Below, one piece after another: positions 53,978 through 62,630 of a stretch of 64,000 nucleotides of DNA. A model generated the notes under the pieces. That model worked only from the letters and a program-made list of their open reading frames with translations. It searched no databases and had not been told where the DNA came from. Both the position numbers and the translations under genes were made by a program. Positions within the stretch are counted from its first letter, which is position 1; each line of letters starts with the position of its first letter. This DNA comes from Clostridium_AD sp050717545. Lineage in GTDB: Bacteria > Bacillota > Clostridia > Clostridiales > Clostridiaceae. The stretch covers positions 1-64,000 of the forward strand of contig NZ_JBOITN010000043.1 of the NCBI RefSeq assembly GCF_050717545.1, in the 5' to 3' direction.

Positions 53978-54664
53978 TTATCCTTTATCTATCATCTCAT
54001 TTAATTTTGCTAATGCTTCACTAATGCCACCAACTGCATCTATTAAACCATTATCAACTGCTTGTTTCCCAATTAGTATAGTCCCCATATCATTTAAAAG
54101 CTCATTAGTTTGAATCATTAGCTTGTTTACAGTTTCCTTATCAATTTTAGAAGTTCTAATGATAAACTCAGTTATTCTTTCTTGCATCTTGTTGAAATAC
54201 TCAAAAGTTTGAGGCACCCCAATTATTAAACCATTCATTCTTATTGGATGAATTATCATGGTTGCTGATGGAGAAATGAATGAGTACTTAGCCGCCGTTG
54301 CTAGTGGTATACCTATTGAATGGCCGCCTCCCACCACTAGTGATACAGTAGGTTTACTTACGCTTCTTATCATCTCAGCTATAGCAAGACCCGCCTCTAC
54401 GTCCCCTCCTACTGTATTTAGAACTATAAGAATACCTTCTACTTTTTCATCTCTCTCCATAGCAATAAGTTCTGGAATAACATGTTCATATTTAGTAGCT
54501 TTAGTTTGTGGAGATAACATTATGTGTCCCTCTATTTGACCTATAATAGTTAAAACTTGAATTTTATCATCCTGAGTTGGAACATTAGTTATCCCTAGTT
54601 CCTTAACATTTTCCAGCTGTTCATTGGAATCACTTTTGTTTGTTTCAGTTTTTAACATTTGCAT
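53978..54664 (-). CDS. tepA: ClpP-family serine protease TepA-like
   Basis: The 228-residue protein belongs to the ClpP/crotonase-fold proteases of TepA (translocation-enhancing protein) type. The nucleophilic serine lies in GGGHSIGIPLATAA; ILIVLNTVGGDVEAGLAIAEM forms the oxyanion region, and IIHPIRM likely has the catalytic His. In Bacillus tepA lies just before spoIIIE, as here. It probably degrades signal peptides or small proteins. No signal peptide is visible. Confidence 0.92.
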   Translation of the reverse strand: MQMLKTETNKSDSNEQLENVKELGITNVPTQDDKIQVLTIIGQIEGHIMLSPQTKATKYEHVIPELIAMERDEKVEGILIVLNTVGGDVEAGLAIAEMIRSVSKPTVSLVVGGGHSIGIPLATAAKYSFISPSATMIIHPIRMNGLIIGVPQTFEYFNKMQERITEFIIRTSKIDKETVNKLMIQTNELLNDMGTILIGKQAVDNGLIDAVGGISEALAKLNEMIDKG

Positions 54665-54714
54665 TCCTCCTAATCCATTTTATTTTGTGCATTAAGAGAA
54701 ACTATATACATTTT

Positions 54715-55905
54715 TTATCCTAATTTAAATTCCTTATGCAAAGCATTAATTGCTTTTTCAACATATCCTGTTTCTACAAGGCACCATATAGTCATATGGG
54801 AATCTGCCGTTTGAAGTATTTCGATATTTTCCCTAGTTAATGCTTTAAGTATTCTAGCCATAACACCAGGTATTCCTCTCATTTTCGAACCTATAATTGA
54901 GAGTTTACTACAATTCTTCATAAAAGAATATGACATATTAAGTTCTTTTATTAAATGAGCGAATTTTATAAAGTCTTTTTCGTCAATAGTAAATATTTTT
55001 TCCTTAGGAAAAACATTTATTAAATCTATGCTTATAAGATTTTGAGCTAAAATATCAAAAAGGTCATCGTAACTATAACCTGAGCTTTTATTTATTTTTA
55101 TTTGTACTCTATTGTTCATATGTGTAATACCTGTAATTATATTTTCTAAGGATTCACTGTCCATATTGCTTATTATCGTTCCATCACAATCGTTCATAGT
55201 ATTTTTTATTACCATTGGTATATTATATTTTTTAGATATCTCAACTGCTCTTGGGTGAATAACTTTGGCCCCTTGATCTGCAAATTGAAATATTTCATCA
55301 TAACTTATTTGTTTTATTAAAGTTGCATCAGAAACTATTCTAGGATCAGCCGTCATAATCCCATCTACATCAGTGTATATTTGAGTCTCTAAGGCGTTAA
55401 GAGCTGCCCCTAGCATTGCAGCCGTAACATCGCTCCCACCTCTCCCAATAGTCGTGACATAGCCTTTATCATCCATGCCTTGAAATCCTGCTACTACAGG
55501 AGTTTTCCCTTTTTCTAAAATATCCAATATCCTCTTCGAGTCAACATTAAGTATTGCGGCATTTGTATAATTACCATCAGTAATTATGCCTGCTTGTCCT
55601 CCTGTTAAAGGCACTGCATCAATTTTATTTTTATTTAATTCATTACACATTATTACACAACTTATAGTTTCACCACAACTCATTAAAAGATCTACTGCTA
55701 ATGGATTCGTAACTTTTAAGTTGTCATCAACCAATGACAAAAGCGTGTCTGTAGCATAAGGTTCACCTTTTCTTCCCATTGCAGATACAACAACTACTGG
55801 ATAATATCCTTGAGCTTTTGCATTTAACACTTTACATGCTACAAGCCTTCTTTTTTCCTCGGTAGAAACAGATGTACCTCCAAATTTTTGAACTAATATC
55901 TTCAT
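54715..55905 (-). CDS. dapG: aspartate kinase
   Basis: The 396-residue enzyme phosphorylates aspartate, the first step to lysine, threonine, methionine and diaminopimelate. KFGGTSV (7-13), the kinase loop TTIGRGGSDVTA and two C-terminal ACT domains (about 260-396) are present. The position next to ymxH and an M16 peptidase matches Bacillus dapG, although the dapA, asd and spoVF genes of that cluster are absent here. ACT-mediated feedback by an amino acid is expected. Confidence 0.93.
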   Translation of the reverse strand: MKILVQKFGGTSVSTEEKRRLVACKVLNAKAQGYYPVVVVSAMGRKGEPYATDTLLSLVDDNLKVTNPLAVDLLMSCGETISCVIMCNELNKNKIDAVPLTGGQAGIITDGNYTNAAILNVDSKRILDILEKGKTPVVAGFQGMDDKGYVTTIGRGGSDVTAAMLGAALNALETQIYTDVDGIMTADPRIVSDATLIKQISYDEIFQFADQGAKVIHPRAVEISKKYNIPMVIKNTMNDCDGTIISNMDSESLENIITGITHMNNRVQIKINKSSGYSYDDLFDILAQNLISIDLINVFPKEKIFTIDEKDFIKFAHLIKELNMSYSFMKNCSKLSIIGSKMRGIPGVMARILKALTRENIEILQTADSHMTIWCLVETGYVEKAINALHKEFKLG

Positions 55906-55920
55906 TTCTATCCTCCAAAA

Positions 55921-56196
55921 TTAGATATGAGATTTTTTTAAAAATTCATTATCAACATCAATTATTATAGTCCTAGATCCAATTTTTTTTACATAATCCC
56001 AAGGCACCTCAATGACATCATTATTGCGAAAGAAACTAAATTTTGAACTACCTCCATTTATAATTAAAAATTTTAGAAGTCCATTTTCATCAATAACCAC
56101 ATCATTACTACCTAAATTGCTATATTTATCACCATCATTAATATTGATAATTTCATATCTTTCCATTTCACTATATAACTTTATATTATCTTCCAT
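55921..56196 (-). CDS. ymxH: YlmC/YmxH family sporulation protein (PRC-barrel)
   Basis: The 91-residue protein is a PRC-barrel of the YlmC/YmxH family, mapping to sporulation clusters in Firmicutes. The repeat-like pattern EIININDGDKYSNLG and VIEVPWDYVKKIGSRTIIIDV is typical. Its function is not known; a role in spore formation is inferred from family context. It sits between the M16 peptidase and aspartate kinase genes as in Bacillus. Confidence 0.88.
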   Translation of the reverse strand: MEDNIKLYSEMERYEIININDGDKYSNLGSNDVVIDENGLLKFLIINGGSSKFSFFRNNDVIEVPWDYVKKIGSRTIIIDVDNEFLKKSHI

Positions 56197-56294
56197 GCAT
56201 TCATCCCCTTAATAACATTCATAAAATAATTCTCATAAAATGATATGAAAGATATTAAGGATTTATGCATTATTTTTATATTTTATAAATATAT

Positions 56295-57569
56295 TTATTT
56301 ATCTAAAGAAATAATATTACCTTTAAAAACCTCTTTAAGCATTCCTTTTTCTTTTCCTACATACGCCGAATTTATTATACCTTTTTTAAATGTCTTTTCC
56401 ATTACAGAGTATACTCTTGCCATATCTATTTCATCTATCTTTCGTAATACGTCTTCTGGTGTATTGATTTTATTCAAAAACATTACAGATCTACCATTAC
56501 TAAACATTCTACTGCTTGTGCTTTCAAGCCCTAGGATGTAGCTACCCTTTAACTGTTCTTTAGCTTTACTTAATCTTACTTCATCAATTCCATGTTCAGC
56601 AAAATTACTAACTTCTTGCTTTATTGCATCTATAGCAACTTTCGCATTAATTGGACTTAGCCCTGCGTAAATATTTACAATCCCAGTATTTTTAAACGCA
56701 GATATATAACAATAAATTGAATAACACAAGCCTAGCTCTTCACGTATTTTTTGAAATAATAGTGAGGATGCTCCCCCACCTAGTATATTACTTAATAAAA
56801 TTAATGTATATGTATCATCATTATCAAGTTCTATACCAGCAATTCCTAGGCTTACATGAAGTTGTTCAATATCTTTTTTTCTAAAATAATGTTTACTTAA
56901 TATTTCTGGGCTGCTATACTCTGTTATCTTTTTATCTGTGCAAAGCCATTTACCAAAATATTTTTCCACAAGGGTTTCTATGTTTTCCATATCAAATTTA
57001 CCAGAAATAGATATAACTGAATTCTCTGGTATATAGTATGAATCTATATAATCTAGAATAGTTTTTCTACTAAAAGATTTTACAGTCTCCATTGTTCCTA
57101 AAATAGGTAACGATATAGAATCTGTATCCCAAATTGCTTTTGTGTGTAAATCGGATAAAACATCTTCTGGGGAATCTTCACTCATATTTATTTCTTCAAC
57201 AATTACACCTTTTTCTTTTTCAATATCTTCTTCTAAGAAATTACTATTAAAAAGCATATCTGACAAAATATCTAATGATAATTCTAAATGTGTATCTAAT
57301 GCTTTTATATAAAAACACGTAGCTTCCCTACCTGTAAATGCATTTATTTGACCACCTACGTCTTCTATATCTTCCGCAATTTGTTTTGCCGATCTTGCAT
57401 CCGTTCCTTTAAAAAGCATATGTTCAATGAAATGTGATATTCCACTGTTAGTTATATTTTCATTTCTTGACCCATTCTCAACCCATAAGCCTACACTTAC
57501 AGAATTTACATATTCTATATTTTCAACTACAACTCTTAACCCGTTATCTAACTTGAATAAATTATACAT
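56295..57569 (-). CDS. M16 family zinc metallopeptidase (MlpA-like)
   Basis: The 424-residue protein carries the inverted zinc motif HFIEH (His46, Glu49, His50) and the downstream Glu of the M16B family. Two similar halves are visible; the second lacks the metal ligands, as is usual. In Bacillus, MlpA occupies the same position after pnp. Substrates are unknown. It was probably cytoplasmic, as no signal peptide is visible. Confidence 0.93.
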   Translation of the reverse strand: MYNLFKLDNGLRVVVENIEYVNSVSVGLWVENGSRNENITNSGISHFIEHMLFKGTDARSAKQIAEDIEDVGGQINAFTGREATCFYIKALDTHLELSLDILSDMLFNSNFLEEDIEKEKGVIVEEINMSEDSPEDVLSDLHTKAIWDTDSISLPILGTMETVKSFSRKTILDYIDSYYIPENSVISISGKFDMENIETLVEKYFGKWLCTDKKITEYSSPEILSKHYFRKKDIEQLHVSLGIAGIELDNDDTYTLILLSNILGGGASSLLFQKIREELGLCYSIYCYISAFKNTGIVNIYAGLSPINAKVAIDAIKQEVSNFAEHGIDEVRLSKAKEQLKGSYILGLESTSSRMFSNGRSVMFLNKINTPEDVLRKIDEIDMARVYSVMEKTFKKGIINSAYVGKEKGMLKEVFKGNIISLDK

Positions 57570-57629
57570 ATGCGATCTCCTTAATGAGGTTTTATATTTA
57601 TTATGTGCATATTAACGTAATATTATTAA

Positions 57630-57660
57630 AAAAAATAAAAAGGCATCTAAGCCCTTCTAT
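57630..57660 (-). terminator. terminator after pnp
   Basis: A short AAGG-GC/GCCTT hairpin with one bulge on the minus strand, followed by a long run of Ts (TTTTTATTTTTTTT). Confidence 0.6.
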
Positions 57661-57662
57661 TA

Positions 57663-59774
57663 TTACTCATCCTCTTTTTTTTCATTCTCACTATCTTTAA
57701 TCGCGTCTCTTCTTGAAAGATTAACTCGTCCTTGGTTATCTATTTCCATTACTTTAACTAATATTTCATCACCAACTGCAACAATATCTTCTACTTTATT
57801 AACCCTAACAAAATCAAGTTTAGATATATGCACAAGTCCTTCTTTATTAGGTAGTATTTCAACAAAAGCTCCAAAAGCAGCAATTTTTTTTACTTTTCCT
57901 AAATATATTTCTCCTACTTTAACGGATTTAGTTAGCTCTTCAATGATTTTCACAGCTTTATTTGCACTAACGCCGTCACTTGACATAATAACAATTTTTC
58001 CATCATCACTTGTATCTATTTTAACACCAGTTTCTGCTATAATTTTCTTTATAGTTGATCCACCTTTACCTATTACGTCGCGAATCTTGTCAGGTGCTAC
58101 ATTTAACACGTACATTCTAGGAGCATAAGCTGACATTTCACTTCTTGGTGCTGGTATACATTCATTCATTTTTCCTATTATATGAAGTCTAGCTTTTTTA
58201 GCATCTATAATTGCTGTTTTAATACAGTAATTAGATAATCCATGAAGTTTTGTGTCAACTTGTATAGCTGTAATACCTTTAACAGTTCCAGCTACTTTAA
58301 AGTCCATATCACCAAAGAAATCTTCTATACCTTGAATATCAGTTATTACTTTTTCTTTAGATAAATCATCATTTGTTATTAGTCCCATTGCAATACCTGC
58401 TGCAGGTCTCTTAATTGGAACACCGGCATCTAATAATGCTAAAACACTTGCACTAACACTGGCTTGGGATGTTGAACCATTAGAACTTAATACTTCTGAT
58501 ACCACACGAATTGCATATGGAAAATCTTCTACAGATGGCAAAAGTGGTTCTACTGCCTTTTCTGCTAGTGCACCATGACCAATTTCTCGTCTTCCAGGTC
58601 CACGCATTGGTTTAGTTTCTCCTACGCTATAAGCTGGGAAATTATAATGATGCATATATCTTTTAGTGTCTTCATCGCCTATTCCATCTAGCATCTGAGC
58701 TTCTTTTAATGCTCCAAGTGTTGCAACTCCAAGTACTTGAGTAAGTCCTCTTGTAAAGAGACCTGTTCCGTGAGTTCTTGGAAGTATTCCTACTTCACAA
58801 CTTATTGGTCTAACTTCATCAAAAGCTCTTCCATCTGGTCTTCTATCTTCATTTAGCATCATATTTCTAACTATTTGTTTTTGAATATTGTAAAAAATCT
58901 CACCTATATCAGATTTTTTATCAGGATATTTTTCACTAAATTCAGCACTAATTTTTTGTTTTATTTGATCAACCATTAAATTTCTCTCATCTTTGTCAGT
59001 TATGTACATTGCTGTTTTTACCATATCAAACGAGAAATTTTTAACTTCATTTTGAAGGGTTTCATCTATTTTTTCAAATACAGGAATATTTTTTTTCTTT
59101 CCAAATTTAGCTACTGCTTCTTCTTGGAAAGCTACTAATTTTTTACATGCCTCAAATGCAAAGTCGATTGCTGCTATCATTACATCTTCAGCTATTTCAT
59201 CTCCATTAGCTTCTATCATTGTTACGTTGTCTTTTGTTGCACAAACAGTAAGTTTCATAGAACTTTCGTTTCTCTCGCTCTGCGTAGGACTTAATATGAA
59301 TTTATCATCAATAAGACCAACTGAAACTGTTGCAACAGCATCTGTAAAAGGTATACTTGATATACATAATGCAAGTGAAGCTGCGTTCATGGCAAGTATT
59401 TCGGGTGAATTATCTTGTTCAACTGATAGTACAGTACAAACAATTTGAACATCATTCCTATAACCTTTAGGGAATAATGGTCTTAAAGGCCTATCAATAC
59501 CTCTTGCAGTTAAAATTGCTCTTTCAGATGGCCTTGCTTCTCTTTTAATAAAACCACCTGGGATTTTGCCAACGGCATAAAGTTTTTCTTCATATTCTAC
59601 ACTAAGTGGAAAGAAATCAATACCGTCTCTTGGTTTTTCTGAAGCATTTGCATTAACTAAAACTACTGTTTCTCCATAACTCATGAATATAGCGCAGTCT
59701 GATAACATTCCAACCTTACCATATTCAATTTTAAGAGTTCTGCCAGCTACAGTAGTTTCCATATTATGAATCAT
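57663..59774 (-). CDS. pnp: polyribonucleotide nucleotidyltransferase
   Basis: The 703-residue exoribonuclease degrades RNA from the 3' end using phosphate. Two RNase PH domains are present (the second with FTRGLTQVLGVATLG and TDIQGIEDFFGDMDFK), joined by a helical domain, then KH (IRDVIGKGGSTIKKI) and S1 (GEIYLGKVKKIAAFGAFVEIL). It follows rpsO with a hairpin between, the same order as in E. coli and Bacillus. Confidence 0.97.
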   Translation of the reverse strand: MIHNMETTVAGRTLKIEYGKVGMLSDCAIFMSYGETVVLVNANASEKPRDGIDFFPLSVEYEEKLYAVGKIPGGFIKREARPSERAILTARGIDRPLRPLFPKGYRNDVQIVCTVLSVEQDNSPEILAMNAASLALCISSIPFTDAVATVSVGLIDDKFILSPTQSERNESSMKLTVCATKDNVTMIEANGDEIAEDVMIAAIDFAFEACKKLVAFQEEAVAKFGKKKNIPVFEKIDETLQNEVKNFSFDMVKTAMYITDKDERNLMVDQIKQKISAEFSEKYPDKKSDIGEIFYNIQKQIVRNMMLNEDRRPDGRAFDEVRPISCEVGILPRTHGTGLFTRGLTQVLGVATLGALKEAQMLDGIGDEDTKRYMHHYNFPAYSVGETKPMRGPGRREIGHGALAEKAVEPLLPSVEDFPYAIRVVSEVLSSNGSTSQASVSASVLALLDAGVPIKRPAAGIAMGLITNDDLSKEKVITDIQGIEDFFGDMDFKVAGTVKGITAIQVDTKLHGLSNYCIKTAIIDAKKARLHIIGKMNECIPAPRSEMSAYAPRMYVLNVAPDKIRDVIGKGGSTIKKIIAETGVKIDTSDDGKIVIMSSDGVSANKAVKIIEELTKSVKVGEIYLGKVKKIAAFGAFVEILPNKEGLVHISKLDFVRVNKVEDIVAVGDEILVKVMEIDNQGRVNLSRRDAIKDSENEKKEDE

Positions 59775-59841
59775 ATATTTGCCTCCCCTAAATTTGTACT
59801 ATTATTATAATTGTGTATATTCTTTTCATAACCTAAAATAA

Positions 59842-59862
59842 CAGAGCGGCAAAGCCGCTCTG
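59842..59862 (-). terminator. hairpin between rpsO and pnp
   Basis: Perfect CAGAGCGGC/GCCGCTCTG stem with AAA loop, 3 nt after the rpsO stop, followed by TTATTTT on the minus strand. It may be a terminator or a processing hairpin, as rpsO-pnp junctions are processed in other bacteria. Confidence 0.7.
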
Positions 59863-59864
59863 AA

Positions 59865-60128
59865 TTACTTTCTTAGTCCAAGTGCTGCAAGAATTGCACG
59901 ATATCTCTCAATATCTTGATTCTTTAAGTAACCTAACATTCCTTTTCTTTGTCCAACCATCATTAATAGACCTCTTCTAGAATGGTGATCTTTTTTATGA
60001 ATTTTCAAATGTTCATTTAACTCTTGAATTCTTGCAGTAAGTAGTGCTATTTGCACTTCTGGAGAACCTGTATCTCCTTCATGTCTTGCGTGTTTTGCCA
60101 TAATTTCTTGTTTTGTAACCTTTTCCAT
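59865..60128 (-). CDS. rpsO: 30S ribosomal protein S15
   Basis: The 87-residue protein binds the 16S central domain early in assembly. HARHEGDTGSPEVQIALLT, HKKDHHSRRGLLMMVGQR and YLKNQDIERYRAILAALGLRK are standard. The frame runs 42 nt further upstream, but CGGAGGTG before 60128 fixes the ATG. A leader hairpin lies at 60163-60191. Confidence 0.97.
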   Translation of the reverse strand: MEKVTKQEIMAKHARHEGDTGSPEVQIALLTARIQELNEHLKIHKKDHHSRRGLLMMVGQRKGMLGYLKNQDIERYRAILAALGLRK

Positions 60129-60162
60129 TTTACAACACCTCCGAAAATAATCCCCATATTCC

Positions 60163-60191
60163 AAGTACACCGTTGGTGATTCGGTGAACTT
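60163..60191 (-). promoter_or_regulatory. hairpin in the rpsO leader
   Basis: On the minus strand AAGTTCACCG and CGGTGTACTT pair except for one T-T mismatch, around nine bases, about 20 nt upstream of the ribosome binding site. S15 commonly represses its own mRNA through leader structures; that this hairpin acts so is a guess. Confidence 0.4.
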
Positions 60192-60267
60192 AGCATAAGG
60201 TTCATATCAATTATAACAAACTAACATTAAATTGTAAATTGATTTTTACATCTTAACACTTATTTTT

Positions 60268-61188
60268 CTATTTTTGGTTTATTGCATAGTCCTTATCCTT
60301 TAGAAGTTGTATCTTTAATTCATCTATAGTCTTGAATTTAACTTCATCCCTTATTCTGTTTATAAAGTGGATTTTAATTGTTTCTCCATAGATTTGTTTA
60401 TTAAAATTTAAAATAAACGTTTCTACTGATAGTTTACCACCTTCTACAGTTGGATTGTATCCTATATTAGTTATGGCTTTATAAAAGGTATTTTCATGTT
60501 CAACAATAGTATAGTATACCCCCCCCTTAGGAAGAATAAATTTCTTATCGTAATTTAAATTGACAGTTGGAAATCCAATAGTTCTACCAAGTTGTTTTCC
60601 CTTTATTACCTTACCAATAACAGTGTGCGGCCTCCCTAAAAGTTCATTGGCTTTTATGATACTACCCTCATCTATGAGATGACGGATTATAGAACTACTA
60701 ACAACTTCATTGTTAATAGTAATTGCTTCACAAACATATAGTTTATATCCTAATATACCACTATATGATTTAATCATTTCTACATCGCCTAAATTTTTAT
60801 ATCCAAATCTGTAATTAAAACCAACAATTATTCCTTTTGCATTATACAAGTTCACCATATTTTTTATGAACTCTTCCGGGGTTATATTCATAAACTCCTT
60901 ATCAAAGTTAACTAAATTAACTATATCGATACCAATTTCTTCTAATAAGTTTACTTTGGTTTCATTATCCATTATTAACTTTGGACATATTTCTTTGTTG
61001 ATAACCGATAACGGGTGGTTTTCAAAGGTACAAATCATGCTTTTAGCATTATTCTCTTTTGCGAGTTCTATAGTTTTATTTATCAGAGACGTATGACCTA
61101 AATGAAGGCCATCAAAACTTCCTAAAGCAATATACGTTGGATATTGAAGTTTTGTTTTAAAATTATCTTTTATTAATAACATTCTCAT
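60268..61188 (-). CDS. ribF: bifunctional riboflavin kinase/FAD synthetase
   Basis: The 306-residue enzyme turns riboflavin into FMN and FAD. The nucleotidyltransferase part has the ALGSFDGLHLGH motif (residues 21-32), and the kinase part includes GKQLGRTIGFPTVNL and GVYYT. It begins 6 nt after truB, so the pair is an operon. It ends about 140 nt before the rpsO promoter region. Confidence 0.96.
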   Translation of the reverse strand: MRMLLIKDNFKTKLQYPTYIALGSFDGLHLGHTSLINKTIELAKENNAKSMICTFENHPLSVINKEICPKLIMDNETKVNLLEEIGIDIVNLVNFDKEFMNITPEEFIKNMVNLYNAKGIIVGFNYRFGYKNLGDVEMIKSYSGILGYKLYVCEAITINNEVVSSSIIRHLIDEGSIIKANELLGRPHTVIGKVIKGKQLGRTIGFPTVNLNYDKKFILPKGGVYYTIVEHENTFYKAITNIGYNPTVEGGKLSVETFILNFNKQIYGETIKIHFINRIRDEVKFKTIDELKIQLLKDKDYAINQK

Positions 61189-61194
61189 ATGCTC

Positions 61195-62064
61195 CTATAT
61201 AAATGATTTTATTAACCTAACACCATCATTACTTTTATCAGCTATTCCAATAAAATCATTTTCATTATTATATATACTATACATAGTGTCTTCCTCAAAT
61301 CGCTTGGCTAATGCTTTATCTTTTACTACAACGCCATTTAATAAAAACTTTATAAACCTATCGTCTATAGTAATTTTAGTATTATTTTGAAATATTTTTT
61401 CTATAGGCATAATATGTTTGTTAATATTTTCTTTGTTTATTTCGTCTATATTTATTGCATCTTCAATATGGAATTGACCTGTAGCAGTTCTTTGAAGATT
61501 CCACATCATTCCACCGCATTTTAAAAGTTCACCGATATCATAACATAAACTTCTAATATATGTACCCTTAGAGCACTTAACTGTAAATTTTATGTAAGGA
61601 GACTCTAAACTTGTAATATCTATTTCATAAATCGTTATAGGCCTTGCTTGCCTTTCTATTTCTATGCCAGCCCTTGCTAATTCATAAAGTTTTTTTCCAT
61701 TAACCTTTAGCGCTGAGTACATAGGCGGTATTTGTTTTATTTCTCCAATAAATGAATTAATAGCTCTAGTAATTTCCTCATCACTTGAGGGTACTTCACT
61801 TTCACTTAAAATCTTACCTTCTCTATCGTACGTATCTGTAGTTACTCCTAGTTTTAACTCAACCTCATAGATTTTAAAATCACCCATTATATAATCAATA
61901 GCCTTTGTTGCCTTTCCAATACAAACAGGCAAAACCCCGCTAGCCTCAGGATCTAGAGTACCAGCGTGGCCTACTTTTTTTACATTGCTAATTTTTCTTA
62001 TTGTGCGAACTACATCAAAAGAAGTAATTCCTGTAGGTTTAAATACATTTATTATACCATTCAT
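61195..62064 (-). CDS. truB: tRNA pseudouridine(55) synthase
   Basis: The 289-residue enzyme makes pseudouridine-55 in the tRNA T-loop. KPTGITSFDVV, GHAGTLDPEASGVLPV (nucleophile Asp38), KGTYIRSL and a short C-terminal PUA-like region are present. It is followed by ribF 6 nt downstream. In many clostridia a DHH nanoRNase gene (nrnA) separates rbfA and truB; here only 122 nt do. Confidence 0.96.
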   Translation of the reverse strand: MNGIINVFKPTGITSFDVVRTIRKISNVKKVGHAGTLDPEASGVLPVCIGKATKAIDYIMGDFKIYEVELKLGVTTDTYDREGKILSESEVPSSDEEITRAINSFIGEIKQIPPMYSALKVNGKKLYELARAGIEIERQARPITIYEIDITSLESPYIKFTVKCSKGTYIRSLCYDIGELLKCGGMMWNLQRTATGQFHIEDAINIDEINKENINKHIMPIEKIFQNNTKITIDDRFIKFLLNGVVVKDKALAKRFEEDTMYSIYNNENDFIGIADKSNDGVRLIKSFI

Positions 62065-62186
62065 TTTATCAACTCTTTTTCTATAATTTCTATTATCAGT
62101 AATTTCGTTCTAGCATGGCAAAAAAGAAAAAGTTTGTGGAATAATTTCTTTTGAAATTATATACACATCCTTTTTCAACAATATTG

Positions 62187-62609
62187 TTAGTCTTCATCGT
62201 TATTTTCTTCTGAAGCATCTTCTTCATTTATATTATCTATATCTTCATCATGTTCATTTTTTTCTTTATCTTTTATTTGATGAAAAATAGTTTCTAGATG
62301 TATAGCACGTTCTATAGTTTCATCTACCTCTATGATAACCTGAGGAACATGTCTTAGTTTAACATGAGCACCAAGTTCTTTTCTAATAAGTCCGGTTGAA
62401 CTTTTAAGTGCTTGAATTGTTTCTTTCTTAGTAATTTCATTACCGAATATACTAACATAGATTTTTGTATAACTTAGGTCTTTTGTTGTGTCTACCTTTG
62501 TAACACTTACCATAGCACTTAACCTTGGATCCTTTATCTTGTTTTGAATTGTATTGCTTACATCTTTTTTTATTTCTTCATTTATTCTACCATTTCTATA
62601 ACTAACCAT
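62187..62609 (-). CDS. rbfA: ribosome-binding factor A
   Basis: The 140-residue KH-like factor matures the 16S 5' end. RNGRINEEIKKDVSNTI, DPRLSAMVSVTKVDTTKDLSYTKIYVSIFG and LRHVPQVIIEVDETIER fit. The tail is acidic (DEDIDNINEEDASEENNDED). An in-frame GTG 9 nt upstream exists, but AAGGAG spacing favours ATG at 62609. It lies 21 nt after infB. Confidence 0.95.
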   Translation of the reverse strand: MVSYRNGRINEEIKKDVSNTIQNKIKDPRLSAMVSVTKVDTTKDLSYTKIYVSIFGNEITKKETIQALKSSTGLIRKELGAHVKLRHVPQVIIEVDETIERAIHLETIFHQIKDKEKNEHDEDIDNINEEDASEENNDED

Positions 62610-62630
62610 ACAACCCACTACTCCTTATAC

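Noticed and set aside
55906..55920. Lysine riboswitch before aspartate kinase
   Set aside because: The gene starts 15 nt after ymxH, leaving no room for the aptamer.
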